The position numbers and the translations under genes were made by a program. Positions 9,173 through 19,865 of a stretch of 64,000 bases of DNA are shown here, piece by piece. Source of the DNA: Pyropia yezoensis (taxonomy: Eukaryota; Rhodophyta; Bangiophyceae; Bangiales; Bangiaceae); contig CM020620.1 of assembly GCA_009829735.1 (NCBI GenBank), positions 434,001 through 498,000 of the forward strand, read 5' to 3'. Under the pieces are notes generated by a model that worked only from the letters and a program-made list of their open reading frames with translations, was not told where the DNA came from and ran no database searches. Within the stretch, counting starts at the first letter, position 1. Each line of letters starts with the position of its first letter.

Positions 9173-11750
9173 ATGCCTTTCGTGGCACTGCGCTGGAGCT
9201 CGGGTGGTGTGACGGCGAGTGCAAGCGACCCCGTCGACTTGGCTCGGTTGATAGTTGCCTGGACGGCGCTGGACCAGGATGCTGGGCTGATATCCACCTT
9301 TGCAGACAGCGGCGCCGCGTCATCCTGGCTGACTGCGTCGCCGCCTCCGCTGCCGACGTGGGCCACTCGCGCCGACGTCGCGGCGGACGACGCGGACGTC
9401 ATTGTCCTCGAAGATGAGAAGCAGTCCTACCCGGTCTTCGCCCTACTCTGCCAAGCCGGCGGTCAGCTGGCGGCGGAGGCCAAGTCGGCGCTCATCCCTC
9501 GTCTGGTGAACACGATCAAGGCCCTCAACGGGGAGGTTGCCGTGGTGCGTATGTTGTCCTCCTTGGCCGAAGCGGAGGAGTGGTTGCTGTCGCCGCGCCT
9601 TCCCAAGTGGCTTTTGGCGCCTCCTCCCGAGGTGTCGACCGCCTGGGCCGCGAAGCAGCGCGACGCCGTAGCGGTTGTAGCTGTCAAGAATGCTGACGGC
9701 GTCATCGAGCTGTCAGACAACGACGCCGACGAGGTCAACCTTGGAGGCAGCGGCTCGAGCTGCCTTCCGGCAGGCAGCGGAGGCGCTCCGTCCCCCCCCC
9801 CCCCTCAAGCGCACGATCTTGTCGCTAGCCAGCATCCAGGACTCAATGACGCTGCCGGTGGTCTTCCAGCGTCACCCTATCACCGGGAAAGTGGTGCGGA
9901 CAGACCGCCCGGGTGCTGCGGGCCGTCGCACCTTGTCGTCGACTGCACGCTCATCGCTTCTCACCCCCCCCTCCCATGCTCCCTCTCCCTTGTCCCTCAC
10001 AAGTGGGACACGGCAAGAGAGGGCACGTCGCGCGGCGCGGTGGAGCTTGCTTCCCAGTCTGGGTGCGGCTCGGTCTGTCGCGACCGACATCTCTCCTCTA
10101 CCTGCTTCACTGGCATCCATCACGAGGGCCACGTCGCGCGCATCCACCTCGAGCCAGCGGGCATGCCCGACAGGCGGCCAAGGAAGCGCCAGCTGCTCCC
10201 GGCCGCCCACGGACGAGGACCTCCTCCCCCAGCAGCGCTCACCACTCTCTCAGGCGCCCATCCCTGCGACAGCGCAGGCCACTCCTTTCCTCGGTCCCCC
10301 GACGAAGAGGCCGCGACCGGCAGAACCTTTGCCCTTCCACATGGGTCGTTTGGCCAAGAGCATCTTGGGGCGGAAGAAGGGGATCTTTGTGACTGGTGGT
10401 GGCGGGGTGGGCAAGACACGGTTGCTGCGTCAGTGCGTTGACGAGCACCGACAAGCTCACGCTGGCAGCCGCGTTGGGCTACATGTCGTCGCACCCACCG
10501 GTGTAGCGGCAGCAGCAGCGGGTGGGGTCACCCTCCACTCCTATCTGCGCCTGGCGGCGGGGTGTTTTGATGAGTCTTTGGCCGAGGAGGACGACGCCGC
10601 GCGGCTCTACAAAGCCATGCACGGGCTGACAAAGAGGCGCTTGGCGGAAACGTCTCTGCTTTTGCTCGACGAGGTGTCGATGGTGTCCAGCCGGATGTTC
10701 ACCTTGCTCGTCTACTCCATCGAGATGGCGCACGCCAAGGTGAATAACGACATCCCCTGGCGCGTTGTCGCGTTTGGTGACTTCTTTCAGCTTCCACCTG
10801 TGCGCGGGGATGAGGACCACTTTGACAACAGCGGCCTGTACGCGTTCAAGTCCGTCTACTGGAAGCGGCTCTTCCTCAATGAACAGCTGCATCTGCGGTA
10901 CGTGTGGCGCCAGGAGGACAAGAAGCTGATCGGGATGCTTTCCCGCTTACGTGTTGGGGACGTCTCTAGCGACTTAGAGGACTTCCTCCACTCGCGCTCG
11001 GCCGCGTACAAGTCGCGCGCGGAGGCCGGCGTCGTGCTGGACATGGGCGTGACGTTTATCTTCCCGCATTGCCAACGCGTGCAGGCGCACAATCTGGATT
11101 GCCTGTCAACGCTGGAAAAAATGAACGGGTCGACACGGGTCGTCTACGACGCCATCGACTACCCCATCGGCGTCAAGATGACGGAGGAGCAGGTCACCAC
11201 CCAGCTTGATGCCTCGGTGATGGCGCCCAAGAAGCTCGAGGTCTTCATCGGCGCGCGTGTCGCGGCCTGTGCTACAGTTGGCGATGGGAAAGTCGAGGTT
11301 CCGAATGGGACTGTGGGAACGGTCATCGGCTACAAAAAGGCGATCGCGCACGGCGTGGGTGGCAACGCTGCCAGCGTGCCCATTGTCCGTTTTGACTCGG
11401 TGCGGGGACCGGTCGTCGTCACCGTTCAACGAGTTGATATGAAGCTGCAGTCTGTTTCTCGCGACGGGGCGTACGCCAGCCGCTACCAGGTCCCGCTTGT
11501 GCTGGCGTGGGCGGTGACCGTTCATCGCTGCCAGGGGCTCTCTATGGACGCAGCGGTGCTTGACTTGGCTTCGTGTTTTTTGGACGGGATGGTGTATGTT
11601 GCCTTGTCGAGGGTGCGGTTCATGGAGGGCGTGCATATCCTTTCGTTTGCCCGCAGTAGGGTGCGCGCCGATCACCGTGTGGCGTTGTTTTACGACAATC
11701 AGCGCGACGTCGAGGACGAGTTCGTGTCATGCGTCGACACGATGTCCTGA
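9173..11750 (+). CDS. PIF1-family DNA helicase (frame change at a C-run)
   Basis: The C-terminal 450 residues are a superfamily 1B PIF1-type helicase: Walker A GGGGVGKT, Walker B LLLLDEVSM, motif III GDFFQLPPV, late motifs VTVHRCQGLSMD and VYVALSRV. PIF1 enzymes unwind DNA 5'-3' using ATP in genome maintenance, and also occur inside Helitrons and other elements. The N-terminal part (start ATG 9173) is in a different frame. The two frames meet at a 13-C run at 9792-9804, after which the text continues LKRTILSLASIQDSMTLP, so one gene broken by run length is likely. No Helitron Rep/HUH domain was seen. The gene is convergent with the next one. It could be cellular or a domesticated element helicase. 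Confidence 0.8.
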
Positions 11751-12194
11751 CGGTAGGTGGGCATGCATGTGGGGTGGACTTTGTACGGTACAAGGCTTCA
11801 CGAGCTCGTCGCCCTGCGTCTTTGTATGGATGGGCACATATGGTGCCCTCTTTTGCGTTTCAACACATGCCGTCTGATACTGTCTGGACACTTTTTCTTG
11901 GTCAAGCACCCGCAGCGACGAGTCCTCTTCCAGCGGGCGCCACCCAGTGGTGCGTGCGTGCGTTAATGCTTCTCAAAGATCCAAGGAACACCAAGAAGGG
12001 TGCACAGCAGGTGCGCCTAGAAACTGCAAGACCTGGAGACACAAAATCGAAAAGCAACATCACCTGGACAACCTCCACCGCGTTGCTAGCACGTGGGCCT
12101 AGGCGGCGCTCATCTCAATCTGCCATCGCAATCGGTCGGACGCCGCCCCCCCCGCCCGCCGCGGCCGCATTCCACGCCCCACCCTCACCCCTAG

Positions 12195-14903
12195 CTATCC
12201 GCCCCCCCTGCTCTCCACTCCCTCACAGCCACCCGTATCTCCACTGCTTGCGGCGCCTCCACGGCCGACCGTGCTGCCGCGGCCAGCCGTGCCGCCGCTG
12301 CCATCTGCTAAAGCCCTTCGAAGGGCACCCGCGCTGCCACCCGGCCCCGTGCTCCCAGCGGTGCTCCCAGCCGTGCTCCCAGCCGTGCTCCCGCCCGTGC
12401 TCCCAGCTGTGCTCCTTCTGTCGCCTGCGACAGCGCTATCCTCCCCGCTTCCCCCACCAGCCGCGCCCGTGCTCTTGTGCGCGTCCTCACGGCCAGCTCC
12501 AGCTGCTCGTCGGCTTCTGCCCGCTCCTGCGGCGGTCCTGGACCTCTTGGGCCTTTCTTGAGAACTCGATTCACCCGCAGGAGAGCGGCGCTTGACTGCG
12601 CCGGAGGGAGGGCGCGAGCCGGTCGCTGCGGCTGCAGCAGCTCTTGCCGCAGTAGGGCCCTTGCTCCGAGAGGCGCGTCGGGCTTCCATCCGATCGGCAC
12701 GCTTCTTTGCGGCGCGAATCGTGCGCAAGAAGTACGCGGCTTCCACTGCAACGTTAGCGTTACTCTTGATGCCGTCGCCGACACCACCAGCCGCTCGATC
12801 AGCCGCTGTTCCCGCACCATCAGCTTCCGCAACACCACGGGCTGTGCCCGTGCCTTCATCGCCCGCCGCAGCACCGCCTTGTCCATCACCGCCGTCCGTG
12901 GCTGCACCGTCAGGTGGACTACTGGCACCCTCACCTCCAGCAGGCTCGCTAGGGGCGACAGCAGCGCGAGGAGCTCCCGCGTCGTCAACCCCGGCGTCGC
13001 CTGGCGCCGCAACTACAGAACTTTCCGGTTCTCCAGCACTGGCTCCTTCGGTCTCATCGATGGCAGGGCGCGCGGCGCCTGCCTCCGCATCTGGCGTCTC
13101 ACCTGCCGCCGCTGGTCCGCCGCCAACCGCTCCCTCGCGCTGCACGCTGTCTGCTTCGGCACGCTCAGGCTGGACGTCCAGCCCAGACAGAACCAGGGAC
13201 GGACGGCGCGCCGGCCGAGCCTCAAAAGACGCCTCCAGCGTCTCCTCGAGAATCGTCATGTCGGGTACGACACAGCACAGCATCAGGAGCACGGCGATGA
13301 TCTCGGCGATGCTCTTGCGCTTGAAGACAGTCATGGCAGTGATGACCAACACGTCGTCGACCTTGTCCAGCTTGAGCCGCCGGGACGCGAGCGCTGATAC
13401 GTTAAACGCCGGCTTGATGCCCACCATTCGCACTCGGGGGCACCACAGTGAGCGGTTCTTGTCAACCGATACAGCGCCGAAGGGGTTGGCCGCTGTCCCA
13501 GCCGGAGAGGGCGCCTTCCCCACCCCAGGGCTTCTCCACGTCGGGAGCGCTTTGGACCGCAAGTACGCGACCATGTAGGCGAGCACAACGCCCGATCCAC
13601 TGCCGGCACCCTCCGCTGCTTGATCGTGCAGCGCGCCCTCCGCTGCCGGCCCGTCCTTCCTGCTGGCCCCGGAGCCAGGCGCCGCACTAGCCGTCGTGGC
13701 GCTTTCGCCGCCGACGTCGCTGCCGCTGCTTGCGGCAAGGTCCTTGACCGCTTCGGTTCTGGACCCCGCGGCCGCGCCGACAGCTCCCCCATGCACCACC
13801 CCTGCCGACGGGCTCGAGCTTCCTTCCGCAGCGCTGCCGCCGCCCCGAGGCGCACCGTTACCGATAGTGCCGCCGCCCGAAGCACCGGCCCCTGCCAGCA
13901 TTGACCCCGGCGCATCGCCACCGACAGCGCCACAGACTGCGCCACCGCTTACCCCAATAGCCTCCTTCCTGGCCACCTCGCCTGCCATCCCACCGGTCGA
14001 GCCGCCGGCTGCCCCGCCGGCTGCCCCGTCGGCTGCCCCGCCGGCTGCCCCGCCGGCGGCCCCGCCGGCTGCCCCGCCGGCTGCCCCTTCGGCTGCCCCG
14101 CCGGCCGCCCGGTCGGCTTCCCCGCCGGCTTCCCTGCCGGCCACGCCAGGCGCTGGGATGGCGGCTGGAGCCGCCGCATCGCCCCCGACACCAGGTGCTG
14201 CATCGGTCCCCCCCGCCATGCTGGCCTCGGTGACGCCAGCACGCGCCATCAAGAAGGTCTGAAGCGCGGTGCGTGCACGAGAGGCGATGACGCGGCAGAC
14301 GGCAGCTGGGTTGGGGGACGCGCCCACGGCGACAATCACTGCCTTAGCAGATGAAAGCGCAGCCCCGTTGGGTACAAACACCGGTGGGCGCACGGCAGAG
14401 AACGCAACGTGAGCGCGCAAAGAAGGCAGCTTCATGAGCTGTGCCGGAGGGAGCTCTTCATCGGTCGTCCGCGCGGCCCCGGCTTCCTGACCATCTGACT
14501 CCCCAGAACGCTCGAGCCAGCGCCGCGATCGGGCTACAAGGCGCTGGCCCTCCCGACCCACAGAAGAAATAAGCGCGTCCGCTGACTCCTTCCGCCACAC
14601 GTACCGCAAAGCCGCATCAACGAGACGGGCGACGTTGGAGTCGTCCACGTCAAAGAGCCCAACATGATCAAACACAGAAATCCAGGAGATGCTGCTCACA
14701 GGGCTGTCCGGCTTCGTACTGGTACGCCTCGCCGCCGCATGCACGCTCGCATCCAGCGGCGTCAAGACACGTTGGAGGTGGTGCGATGCCAGCAAAAAAT
14801 CCCTCAGGAAGGGGGCAATCTTCTCCCTTGTGCGCGTGTCCGTGATTGCAAGTCCCTTGAGAGCCTCCTCGAAGCGCTCCAGGGGATCGGCCCCATCTAC
14901 CAT
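12195..14903 (-). CDS. Hypothetical protein, 902 aa, with Gly/Ala and Ser-Thr-Ala-Gly repeats
   Basis: I do not recognise this gene. The ORF starts at ATG 14903. Residues 1-210 look globular and mixed in composition (for example FEEALKGLAITDTRTREK). Residues about 255-310 are a 12-bp-periodic GGAA repeat. A second ordered block (about 450-570) contains a hydrophobic segment reading EIIAVLLMLCCVVPDMTIL. The C-terminal 250 residues are Ala/Gly/Ser-rich with basic clusters such as KRRSP and RPKRSR that could serve as a nuclear signal. Near the end is a repeated STAG tetrapeptide encoded by a 12-bp repeat at about 12350-12410. It converges on the PIF1-like gene 445 bp away. The pair may belong to one mobile unit, but nothing proves it. 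Confidence 0.55.
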   Translation of the reverse strand: MVDGADPLERFEEALKGLAITDTRTREKIAPFLRDFLLASHHLQRVLTPLDASVHAAARRTSTKPDSPVSSISWISVFDHVGLFDVDDSNVARLVDAALRYVWRKESADALISSVGREGQRLVARSRRWLERSGESDGQEAGAARTTDEELPPAQLMKLPSLRAHVAFSAVRPPVFVPNGAALSSAKAVIVAVGASPNPAAVCRVIASRARTALQTFLMARAGVTEASMAGGTDAAPGVGGDAAAPAAIPAPGVAGREAGGEADRAAGGAAEGAAGGAAGGAAGGAAGGAADGAAGGAAGGSTGGMAGEVARKEAIGVSGGAVCGAVGGDAPGSMLAGAGASGGGTIGNGAPRGGGSAAEGSSSPSAGVVHGGAVGAAAGSRTEAVKDLAASSGSDVGGESATTASAAPGSGASRKDGPAAEGALHDQAAEGAGSGSGVVLAYMVAYLRSKALPTWRSPGVGKAPSPAGTAANPFGAVSVDKNRSLWCPRVRMVGIKPAFNVSALASRRLKLDKVDDVLVITAMTVFKRKSIAEIIAVLLMLCCVVPDMTILEETLEASFEARPARRPSLVLSGLDVQPERAEADSVQREGAVGGGPAAAGETPDAEAGAARPAIDETEGASAGEPESSVVAAPGDAGVDDAGAPRAAVAPSEPAGGEGASSPPDGAATDGGDGQGGAAAGDEGTGTARGVAEADGAGTAADRAAGGVGDGIKSNANVAVEAAYFLRTIRAAKKRADRMEARRASRSKGPTAARAAAAAATGSRPPSGAVKRRSPAGESSSQERPKRSRTAAGAGRSRRAAGAGREDAHKSTGAAGGGSGEDSAVAGDRRSTAGSTGGSTAGSTAGSTAGSTGPGGSAGALRRALADGSGGTAGRGSTVGRGGAASSGDTGGCEGVESRGGG

Positions 14904-16405
14904 GCTTGCTCACCGGCGCAGCGGAAAGGGGGCCGGGCGGCCGGGGGCACGCAACCAGGGGAGGAAAGGGCGGCCCAAAAAACCGGCTCAGCGGCGGGGG
15001 GGGGGCGGGGGCACCGGTCCAGTGGAGGGGAGGCCGCCAGGGGCACCAATCCAAAGCGGCGGAGGCGGCCCCCCGGCGGGGGGCACCCGTTCAGCGAAGG
15101 GAGGGGGGGCTGGGGGCGCCGACCCAGCGGGGATTGGAGGCGGGGCGGGACCAGCCGTCTTGAACAAGCGGCCGCGTACAAGGGGGGGGTGGTGTCGCCG
15201 CCCGGTGTGCGCCGCCGGCCAAAAGGGGATGGGAGGGGGGGGGCATCGGCGAAGAAGGGGTGAGAGAGGGGGGCACCGGCTGCGCTGGGGAGATCGACGG
15301 AATCGGCCGACGCACCGCCGGCTTCGCGGGGCAGCGGGAGGGGGTGGGCCGACGCACCGCATACGGCCGGGCGCAGGACTCGTGCCACCCGAAGGCGGGC
15401 AACTCGAAGGCGGACAAAGAGCTGGTGTGCAACCGACGGGTCGATGGGTGCCTGCACACCCCTTCCGGTCATGTGCTATGGAGGACGGCGGCAAGTAACT
15501 ATATTAGGCCCAGTATCAAAATTTACCCCCCCCCCCCCCCCCCAACCCCCCCACCCCCCCCCCCCACGTGGCGCACGCCCAGGCCCCCCCCGCCCCCCCC
15601 CCCCCCCGACCACCACCTGCGTTTTTTTCCGGTGTGTTTGGGATCTGGAAGTACTGCCTCGCGCGCGCTGGAGTCCTGGGGAGAGGGGAACGCACGCCAC
15701 CGCTCCAAAAAATATCCCCTCTCTGGTGGGATCTGAGCTCTCAGTCAAAGTGGCCCGCTACCCTCCAGTCCGAGTGCTCGTCCGCGCGGATCCACGTCCG
15801 CAGACGGGCACTCGGACAAGAGGGTAGCCGGCCCTCCAGTCCGAGTGCCCGTCCACGGTATAACGGCCACGACCTCTGCGGCGAGTAGGCCACTCCGCTT
15901 GCATCGCTCCCGAGAGGGAGCGAGAGGGCGCCGTCGTACACGCAACTGTCTGCGACGCGCCGACTCTAATGCAACGACAATGCTCGCGAAGCTGGAAGTA
16001 GGGAGGGACGGGGAGGTCCGTGGAGCGGAAAGCCGGCCCGTTTGGTGCCGACCCAAGACTGCCGGCGCAACGCGCAGGGGGCGTCTGCTTTTGAAGAGGA
16101 GGCAGCAGCGACCAAGGAGAGGCGGCCGGGGGGGGCCCTTCGCGTGCTGTCCCGCGGCGCCAAGTCCGCGCGACTGCCGTAGGGCATGCACCATGTCGGC
16201 CGTGCGTGGGTGGGTCAACAGGGGCGTGGCGATGGGTGATGGTCACTGAAGGGGGAAAAGGGGAGAAAAACAAGAAACACGGGACGCACGCAGGTCGCAA
16301 GTAGACAGCGTGTATAGGTCACCCCTTGCAACCCAGTTGTCACCTCTCACACAGACGGCGCCTCGCGTAGTGTCCCCCCCCCCCCCACGCCTCCCGCACT
16401 CCCTC
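14904..16405. other. Spacer with C/G runs and an inverted repeat cluster
   Basis: No gene is supported here. It contains G-rich DNA (14.9-15.3 kb), poly-C runs (15526-15542, 15556-15566, 15588-15607), the inverted-repeat cluster at 15758-15854, and a C-run at 16374-16386 just beyond the MAP kinase stop. Confidence 0.5.
15758..15854. repeat. Imperfect inverted repeat plus a third copy
   Basis: The arms at 15758-15782 and 15803-15827 are inverted copies of a 25-bp unit with three mismatches, separated by 20 bp. A third, direct copy of the left arm lies at 15832-15854. The shared core is GTCCGAGTGCYCGTC. It could be a cruciform-forming site or a relic of a small element. Confidence 0.7.
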
Positions 16406-18560
16406 TTATCTCATGGACACGTCCCCTGACGAGCCGCCGCCCGCCTCGCGGTCGGCCGCCATCCCCGCGCGGCGCCTCTCGGTCGCCATGGCCAGCTGCT
16501 TGAGCTCGCTTTCTGGGAGCGTGGACCCCTTCAGCATCCGCCCCTTGCGCGCATCCTCCGCGGCGACCTGCTCAAAGTTGGACGGCGGCAGCGTCTGGTG
16601 GCCCTTGGACGCAGAGTAATCCATCGCCTCGCCAAACTCCTTGAGGTTGGCCGGCCCCGACGCGCCCACCCCCCGGGCGGTGGCACCAGAGCCGAGGAGC
16701 TCCTCCCGCTTTTCCGGGTGGTAAAACACGATCTCCTCCAGGAGCTCAGTGCGGATGGCCTCCATTGCCTTGGGGTTGCGCGACGCCATGCGACGCTCAA
16801 ACTCAAACTCAGACGCTTCAAGGGCAGGCGCCTCCTTGCCATACCCGAGGCTGTCCCGCCACTCGGAAAAGTAGGGCGACAGGAGCGCGTCCTCGGCACT
16901 CAACCTCTTGTCCGGGTCAAACGCCAACAGGCCCTCAATGATCTGCACAGCGGCCGGCTCGGCCGCAGGGAAGAGGCGATGAAAGTCCACTGGTGTCGAA
17001 GCAGCTGACTGCTGCGCGACGAGGGCCTCCATGGAGCGGTGACGGAGCTTGGCTATCACATCGTGGCTAGGCTTGCCCGTGATACGCACAATCCGCCGCA
17101 CCTGGTCGTTCGTGTCCCGCCCGGGAAAAAGCGGACGGCGGAGGAAGAGTTCGGCAAAAATGCAGCCGGCCGCCCACATGTCGATGGCCGCCGTGTAGTT
17201 GGTGGCATGGGGCATGATGAGCTCGGGCGCACGGTACCACCGAGTCTGCACATAGTCAGTCCACAGGGACACATCGTCGTCATTGGTGCGGAACGCGGCA
17301 CGCGCAAGGCTACGACCGCCACAGAAAACGAGGAGCGGTAGGGAGCAGCCAATGGATGGTGGACCATCGCATCATAACGGAACGCGATGCACAGCGACAC
17401 ACAGGACCGTACAAGTTAGCTTCCACCACCAGGAGCCACCAAGACAGTCCAGCCAGGAGACAAAGAAGAGAACTGCCAGGACGGAAACCCCCCCCACCAC
17501 CCACCCAACAAACGACTAGTAGGGGAGGGACCCTTGCCTCCTACACGACCCATTCCCTTCCTCCCCCCCACCCGTCACCCTCTGCCACGTACCCGAGGTC
17601 ACAGATCTTAAGCACGCAGCTCCCATTCACCAATAGGTTGGACGGCTTGAGGTCGCGGTGCAGCACGCCCGCGGCGTGGAGGTAGCGGAGCCCCCGGAGG
17701 AGCTGGAACATCAAAAACTTGACGTTGGCGGGCGTCAGCTCCGCCGTTGACGCGATGACACGCGCCAGGTCGCAGGGCATCAGCTCCAGAACCAGGAACG
17801 TGTCGTTGAACGTCGCCTTGTTGGCCGGCACCAGCATGTCCCGCAGCTGAACAAGGTTCTCGTGGCCCCGCAGCAGCCGGTTGAATTTGATCTCCCGTAG
17901 AATGCGGGTGGCCATCGGGTACGTCTCGAGCACCGACCGAATGCGCTTCACCGCCACGTCCTCCCCGGTCCGCACGTCGTGCGCCGACGCGACGACGCCA
18001 TATGCACCCTCTGTGGGGGGTGGGGGTAGGGCCGCGCAAAACAGGCACACAACAACAACGAAGGAAAAGCGGGAGGGGGAGGGGGGCAGAGGACCGGGGG
18101 CAGCGGCGGGCGAAAGCAAGCGGCCAATTGGACACAAGCCATAAGCAGGATCCGCTCGCGTCCACAAACACCCGGTGGCAGCAGCCTCAACCGTCAGCAC
18201 CCTGGTTCCAACACGCCTGGCCAGCCCCTTCCCAAAGAATGACCTAGCCTGGCCCCAGTCTTCACGAAGCCTGCCACCACACGGCTGCCACCAGACGCCA
18301 CACCCGTCAAGAGGGAGGTGCATGCCGTCCGCAAAGGCGCCAGGCAGCGGTCCGCCCCCAAGCCCTGTAGATGCCCAGCTCGCCCCACATGCTCGCAACC
18401 ACCCGCCCCCCATTCTCCCCCATTCGACGCCCACCTCACCCGCTATCTTTCCCCCAACACAATCCCGCCCGCGATACGCACCTCCAAGGACGTTCATCAG
18501 CCGGTAACGATCAGCCAGCATCGGCTGTGCGGGCGCCGGTTGTGGCGGCGGTGGCGCCAT
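16406..18560 (-). CDS. MAP kinase, TDY type (three exons)
   Basis: Exons are at 18560-18482, 18010-17593 and 17309-16406. The introns (471 and 283 bp) begin GT and end AG; both joins restore kinase motifs. The first rebuilds the Gly-rich loop LGEGAYGVV and the second rebuilds LKICDLGLAR. Other motifs are VAVK (ATP-binding Lys), HRDLKPSN (catalytic loop), activation-loop TDY followed by VQTRWYRAPE, and a C-terminal MAPK extension reading LLEEIVFYHPEKREE. These make it a proline-directed Ser/Thr kinase of the MAPK family, with the TDY signature of plant group D-like enzymes. The usual DFG is DLG, a known variant in some CMGC kinases. The start ATG at 18560 sits in ACCATGG. The substrate and upstream MAPKK are unknown. 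Confidence 0.9.
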
Positions 18561-19533
18561 GGTAGCGCGTGCTCGCCTCACCCCTTCCCCTCTTCGTCAG
18601 CACCTGCAACACGAGCGCGCGTGCAACCCGCAGGTGGCCAATGGCGCGACGGGGGGAGAAAGATAGTGGCGCACTGCAAGCGCCCACCGCTGGCCCGTCC
18701 CGTCAGCACCGCTGGCTGCGGGTATCCCCACCCGCAAGCGGCGGGGGAGAGTCCTTGCTGACGTGGGCTATCCCCACCGCTTGCCGCCGCCGCCACCACC
18801 CACAGGCCACTACTCCGCGACCGCCGCGGAGAGCGCCCGTCTCGCACAGGTACCCCCCTTGCCCCCCACTCCCTCCCCCGCCACCACGAACACAGCCCCG
18901 CCGCGCGCCAGTCCGTCGACGCGAAGAGTACCTCCCGGCAGCCGCTGTCGCATCAGACCACCACCCGGCCGCCGAAGCTGCTGCTGCCGTAGATGCCCGC
19001 GTCGCCACGACCGCCGCCCGTCCGCCCGCCCGCCTCTCGGCGGCTCAAGCGCCAAACTCACGGCACGTCGGCGCGCGTCGCCGTCGTCCCACGACGGTCA
19101 CGCCGCCCCCTCCCCCTTCCCACCTGCAAAGACTCCCTCTCCACCTCCCCCCACGCCCGCTGGCCCGCCTTCCCGCCAGCCGCCCAAGCACGCCCCCAGT
19201 ACCGATGGCTGCTGCCGCCGCTCCCACAGCAACAGCCGTCGACTCCACCGCCAACGGGTCGGTTCGGAGGGGAGGGTGCCCGGGGGATGCGGCAGCAAGC
19301 AGTCGTGGGCAAGCAAAGATGGGGAGGATCCCAGCGCCAGCAACGCCGACGACGCGGTCGGCGGCGGTGCGGACACAGCGGACACGCGCGTGAGCCCAAG
19401 CGCCACGGGAAGACGGGGGGGCGGGACGGACAGGGGGGGGAAAGGCGGCGGCGGCGCGGTACCCGAGGTGGCGGCCACGTTCCCCCTCCCGGGCACACAA
19501 GACTGCCTGCGCCTCGCGCTCGCACCGTCTGTC

Positions 19534-19623
19534 GCGGTGGCGTAGCAGTTTACGGTGGCGTATCTCACGCCACGTGTTGCGGTGGCGTAGCAGTTGACGG
19601 TGGCGTTGCCCACGCCACGCCGA
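19534..19623 (+). repeat. Two tandem 45-bp repeats
   Basis: Units 19534-19578 and 19579-19623 both read GCGGTGGCGTAGCAGTTKAC followed by GGTGGCGT and CACGCCACG. They lie about 240 bp upstream of the ferredoxin-like ATG. Each unit has inverted GGTGGCGT/ACGCCAC elements, so they could be protein-binding sites, but this is inference. Confidence 0.75.
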
Positions 19624-19715
19624 CGTGCGTGCTACTAAGTAGTGCAATTTTCACAAATATGCTCCTGCAAGCGGGCAAGTTCTGTGGACTTTTGCGTAGC
19701 TCCAGCTTCTCATGT

Positions 19716-19725
19716 TATATATATA
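19716..19725 (+). promoter_or_regulatory. Candidate TATA box for the ferredoxin-like gene
   Basis: TATATATATA is a rare AT-only stretch in this GC-rich region, 141 bp upstream of the chosen ATG. Confidence 0.4.
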
Positions 19726-19865
19726 GCACCCGTGTATGTGTGGCCCGAGCCCCCATCCACTGCGCTTCTCTCCACCTGGGGGCCCTACAACAGCATCTTG
19801 ACCATTGTATTCCATTTCCCTTTCTGTGCCGTTTTTCCCCTGAGGCTTCTCGTCATGGGTTGCCG

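Noticed and set aside
9173..11750. Helitron assignment for the PIF1-like gene
   Set aside because: No HUH/Rep motif, no CTRR hairpin end recognised nearby.
12477..13578. Plus-strand frames opposite the 902-residue gene
   Set aside because: Antisense shadows of the Gly/Ala repeats; the minus frame is longer and has ordered blocks.
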